Positions 4,753 through 5,694 of a DNA stretch of 5,694 nt are shown here, piece by piece. The DNA is from Streptosporangiaceae bacterium (GTDB taxonomy: Bacteria; Actinomycetota; Actinomycetes; Streptosporangiales; Streptosporangiaceae). The position numbers and the translations under genes were made by a program. The stretch's first letter is position 1. Each line of letters opens with the position of its first letter. The DNA is taken from the NCBI GenBank assembly GCA_030038715.1, contig JASHSO010000547.1:1-5694 (forward strand), written 5' to 3'. Below the pieces are notes generated by a model. The model searched no databases and was not told the origin of the DNA. It worked only from the letters and a program-made list of their open reading frames with translations.

Positions 4753-5694
4753 TTACGGGAAGCCCGGCGTCGGCGTCGGCGTGGGGGTGGGTGTCGGCGT
4801 CGGCGTCGGCGTGGGTGTCGGCGTCGGCGTCGGGGTGGCGACCACGTAGATGGTAATCGCCGAGCCCTCCGGAAGCTGGTGCCCGATCCCCGGGCTGGTT
4901 GCGTACACCTGTCCAGGCTGGTAAGGGCTGCCCGCCGGCGGAGTGCCGTACTGCGGCGTCACGATGTAGAAGTACGGGCTTGACTGCAAGATCGCGATCG
5001 CCTGCGCCTGGGTCTGGCCGAGGATGCTGCTGGGCACGGTGAGCGGGCCGGGCACCGTTAGCGTCACCGTGCTCCCCGCCGGGACCATGGTCCCGGCCTG
5101 CGGCGACTGGGCGACCACCGTGCCCTGCGTGGCAGACGAGGACGGTGCCTTGACGACCACGTACTTCAACCCCGCCGAACTGAGCTTGGCCTCCGCGGCA
5201 CCGAGGCTCAGGCCCCGCACGCCGGGAACCGATACGTTCTGGCGGCCAATCGAGTAGATCAGGTTGATCGCGGTGCCCTTCGGCTCGTTGACGGCGGAAC
5301 TCGGGCTCTGCGAGATCACCACATTCCGCGCGCTCGACGAGTGCTTCTGCGTCGTCCGGCCGACCTTGAACCCGGCCTTTACGATCTTGGCCTCGGCGGT
5401 GCTGAGCTTCTCGCCGAGCACGTTTGGCACCGGGACGCCGCCGGCGGTGCCCGAGGCATACTTCAGCAGGACTATCGCGGCGATGAGCACGATGACGACA
5501 ACGGCGAGCGACACCCACGGCCAGACCCGCCGCCGACGGGTCGGCGGCACCTCATCCGTGCCGCCTTCGGGCCCATACTGGTATGGCGGGATCGCGGTCG
5601 TCCGGCCGGCCAACTGCGTCGCACCGGCCATCCGCCGGGTGCCGGCGCCGTAGGCCTGCGTCCGCATCGGGGCCGCGACCGGAGCGCCGGCCAG
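4753..5694 (-). CDS. pknB: PASTA-domain membrane protein, C-terminal part of a PknB-like Ser/Thr kinase
   Basis: The frame is open through the right edge, so the ATG at 5667 is internal and the N-terminus is missing; 313 residues are visible. Numbering from that ATG, a Pro/Ala/Gly-rich juxtamembrane linker (1-43) ends in TRRRR. One membrane span follows (about 48-69), then an outer region with PASTA repeats at about 79-142, 145-207 and 209-276, and a (TP)12 tail closed by GFP. In PknB/StkP kinases this arrangement follows a cytoplasmic kinase domain, and the PASTA repeats bind muropeptides or lipid II to control wall growth and division. Location upstream of crgA supports that reading. Three PASTA units instead of the more common four, and a third unit with extra residues (about 231-262), are notable. 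The kinase domain is inferred, not seen. A PASTA protein without a kinase, or a PASTA penicillin-binding protein, is possible but fits the linker less well. Confidence 0.85.
   Translation of the reverse strand: MAGAPVAAPMRTQAYGAGTRRMAGATQLAGRTTAIPPYQYGPEGGTDEVPPTRRRRVWPWVSLAVVVIVLIAAIVLLKYASGTAGGVPVPNVLGEKLSTAEAKIVKAGFKVGRTTQKHSSSARNVVISQSPSSAVNEPKGTAINLIYSIGRQNVSVPGVRGLSLGAAEAKLSSAGLKYVVVKAPSSSATQGTVVAQSPQAGTMVPAGSTVTLTVPGPLTVPSSILGQTQAQAIAILQSSPYFYIVTPQYGTPPAGSPYQPGQVYATSPGIGHQLPEGSAITIYVVATPTPTPTPTPTPTPTPTPTPTPTPGFP
4765..4836 (-). repeat. Hexanucleotide tandem repeat encoding (Thr-Pro)12
   Basis: Twelve hexamers, mostly ACGCCG on the coding strand with ACACCC, ACCCCG and ACCCCC variants, encode an unbroken Thr-Pro run at the extracellular C-terminus of the PASTA protein. 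Groups of ACGCCG copies ended by ACACCC recur, suggesting growth by slippage of larger blocks. The plus strand is rich in G runs (around 4783-4792). The number of units may differ between strains. The run could be O-mannosylated or act as a stiff wall-spanning tail. Confidence 0.95.
5078..5097. repeat. Perfect 20-bp palindrome inside the second PASTA repeat
   Basis: GCCGGGACCA is followed directly by its complement TGGTCCCGGC. It encodes A-G-T-M-V-P-A on the minus strand, the conserved AGTxV(x)xG turn of a PASTA unit. The protein constraint explains part of the symmetry, since GGG-ACC and GTC-CCG codons are natural in this context. It may therefore be incidental, or it could form an mRNA hairpin within the coding region. 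Confidence 0.85.

Noticed and set aside
4765..4836. Hexamer repeat considered as a CRISPR array or iteron origin
   Set aside because: Units are 6 bp, contiguous, without spacers, and keep the PASTA reading frame, so it is a coding microsatellite.
4648..4983. Arg-rich plus-strand frame opposite the Thr-Pro repeat
   Set aside because: The Arg/Gly run is only the complement of the hexanucleotide repeat in the PASTA gene; no ribosome site or homology is seen.

Overview
The window is high-GC DNA with the codon habits of an actinobacterium (third positions almost all G or C, GTG starts, sparse Shine-Dalgarno signals). The gene set agrees: a CrgA-type septation protein, a PASTA-domain Ser/Thr kinase, a LigB-type ATP-dependent DNA ligase and a zinc-finger rhomboid. 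The neighbourhood ppiA / rhomboid / crgA / PASTA kinase resembles the growth-and-division region found near the replication origin of Streptomyces and Mycobacterium. That comparison is from memory, and the closeness to an origin is inference. Nothing in the window looks mobile, and I see no tRNA, rRNA, CRISPR array or insertion sequence.

Layout. The left edge cuts a plus-strand family 2 glycosyltransferase (2-493), whose 3' end overlaps the tail of a convergent ATP-dependent DNA ligase (462-2126, minus). Upstream of the ligase on the same strand is a small single-pass membrane protein resembling DUF5324 proteins (2191-2763, minus). Its stop codon lies inside a perfect 20-bp palindrome. A 134-bp divergent spacer separates it from a likely plus-strand operon: cyclophilin peptidyl-prolyl isomerase ppiA (2898-3425), then a rhomboid protease with a Cys-rich N-terminal zinc finger (3441-4367). 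The rhomboid converges on crgA (4364-4609, minus), and the two stop codons share one CTAG. Upstream of crgA, after a 143-bp spacer with two inverted repeats, is the 3' part of a membrane PASTA protein (4753-5694, minus). It has a membrane segment, three PASTA repeats and a (Thr-Pro)12 tail, and it is almost certainly a PknB-like kinase whose catalytic domain lies beyond the right edge.

How the genes fit together. The right half concerns the envelope and septum: the PASTA protein senses cell-wall fragments, CrgA is a small septum membrane protein, the rhomboid cleaves membrane proteins, and PpiA is a proline isomerase of the folding machinery. The left half holds DNA repair (ligase) and surface or lipid-linked sugar transfer (glycosyltransferase). 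I found no evidence of a new multi-gene system. The points worth a second look are the rhomboid that lacks the usual L1/TM2 histidines, the palindromes at gene boundaries, the repeat-encoded Thr-Pro tail, and the mini-ORF in frame with the ligase.
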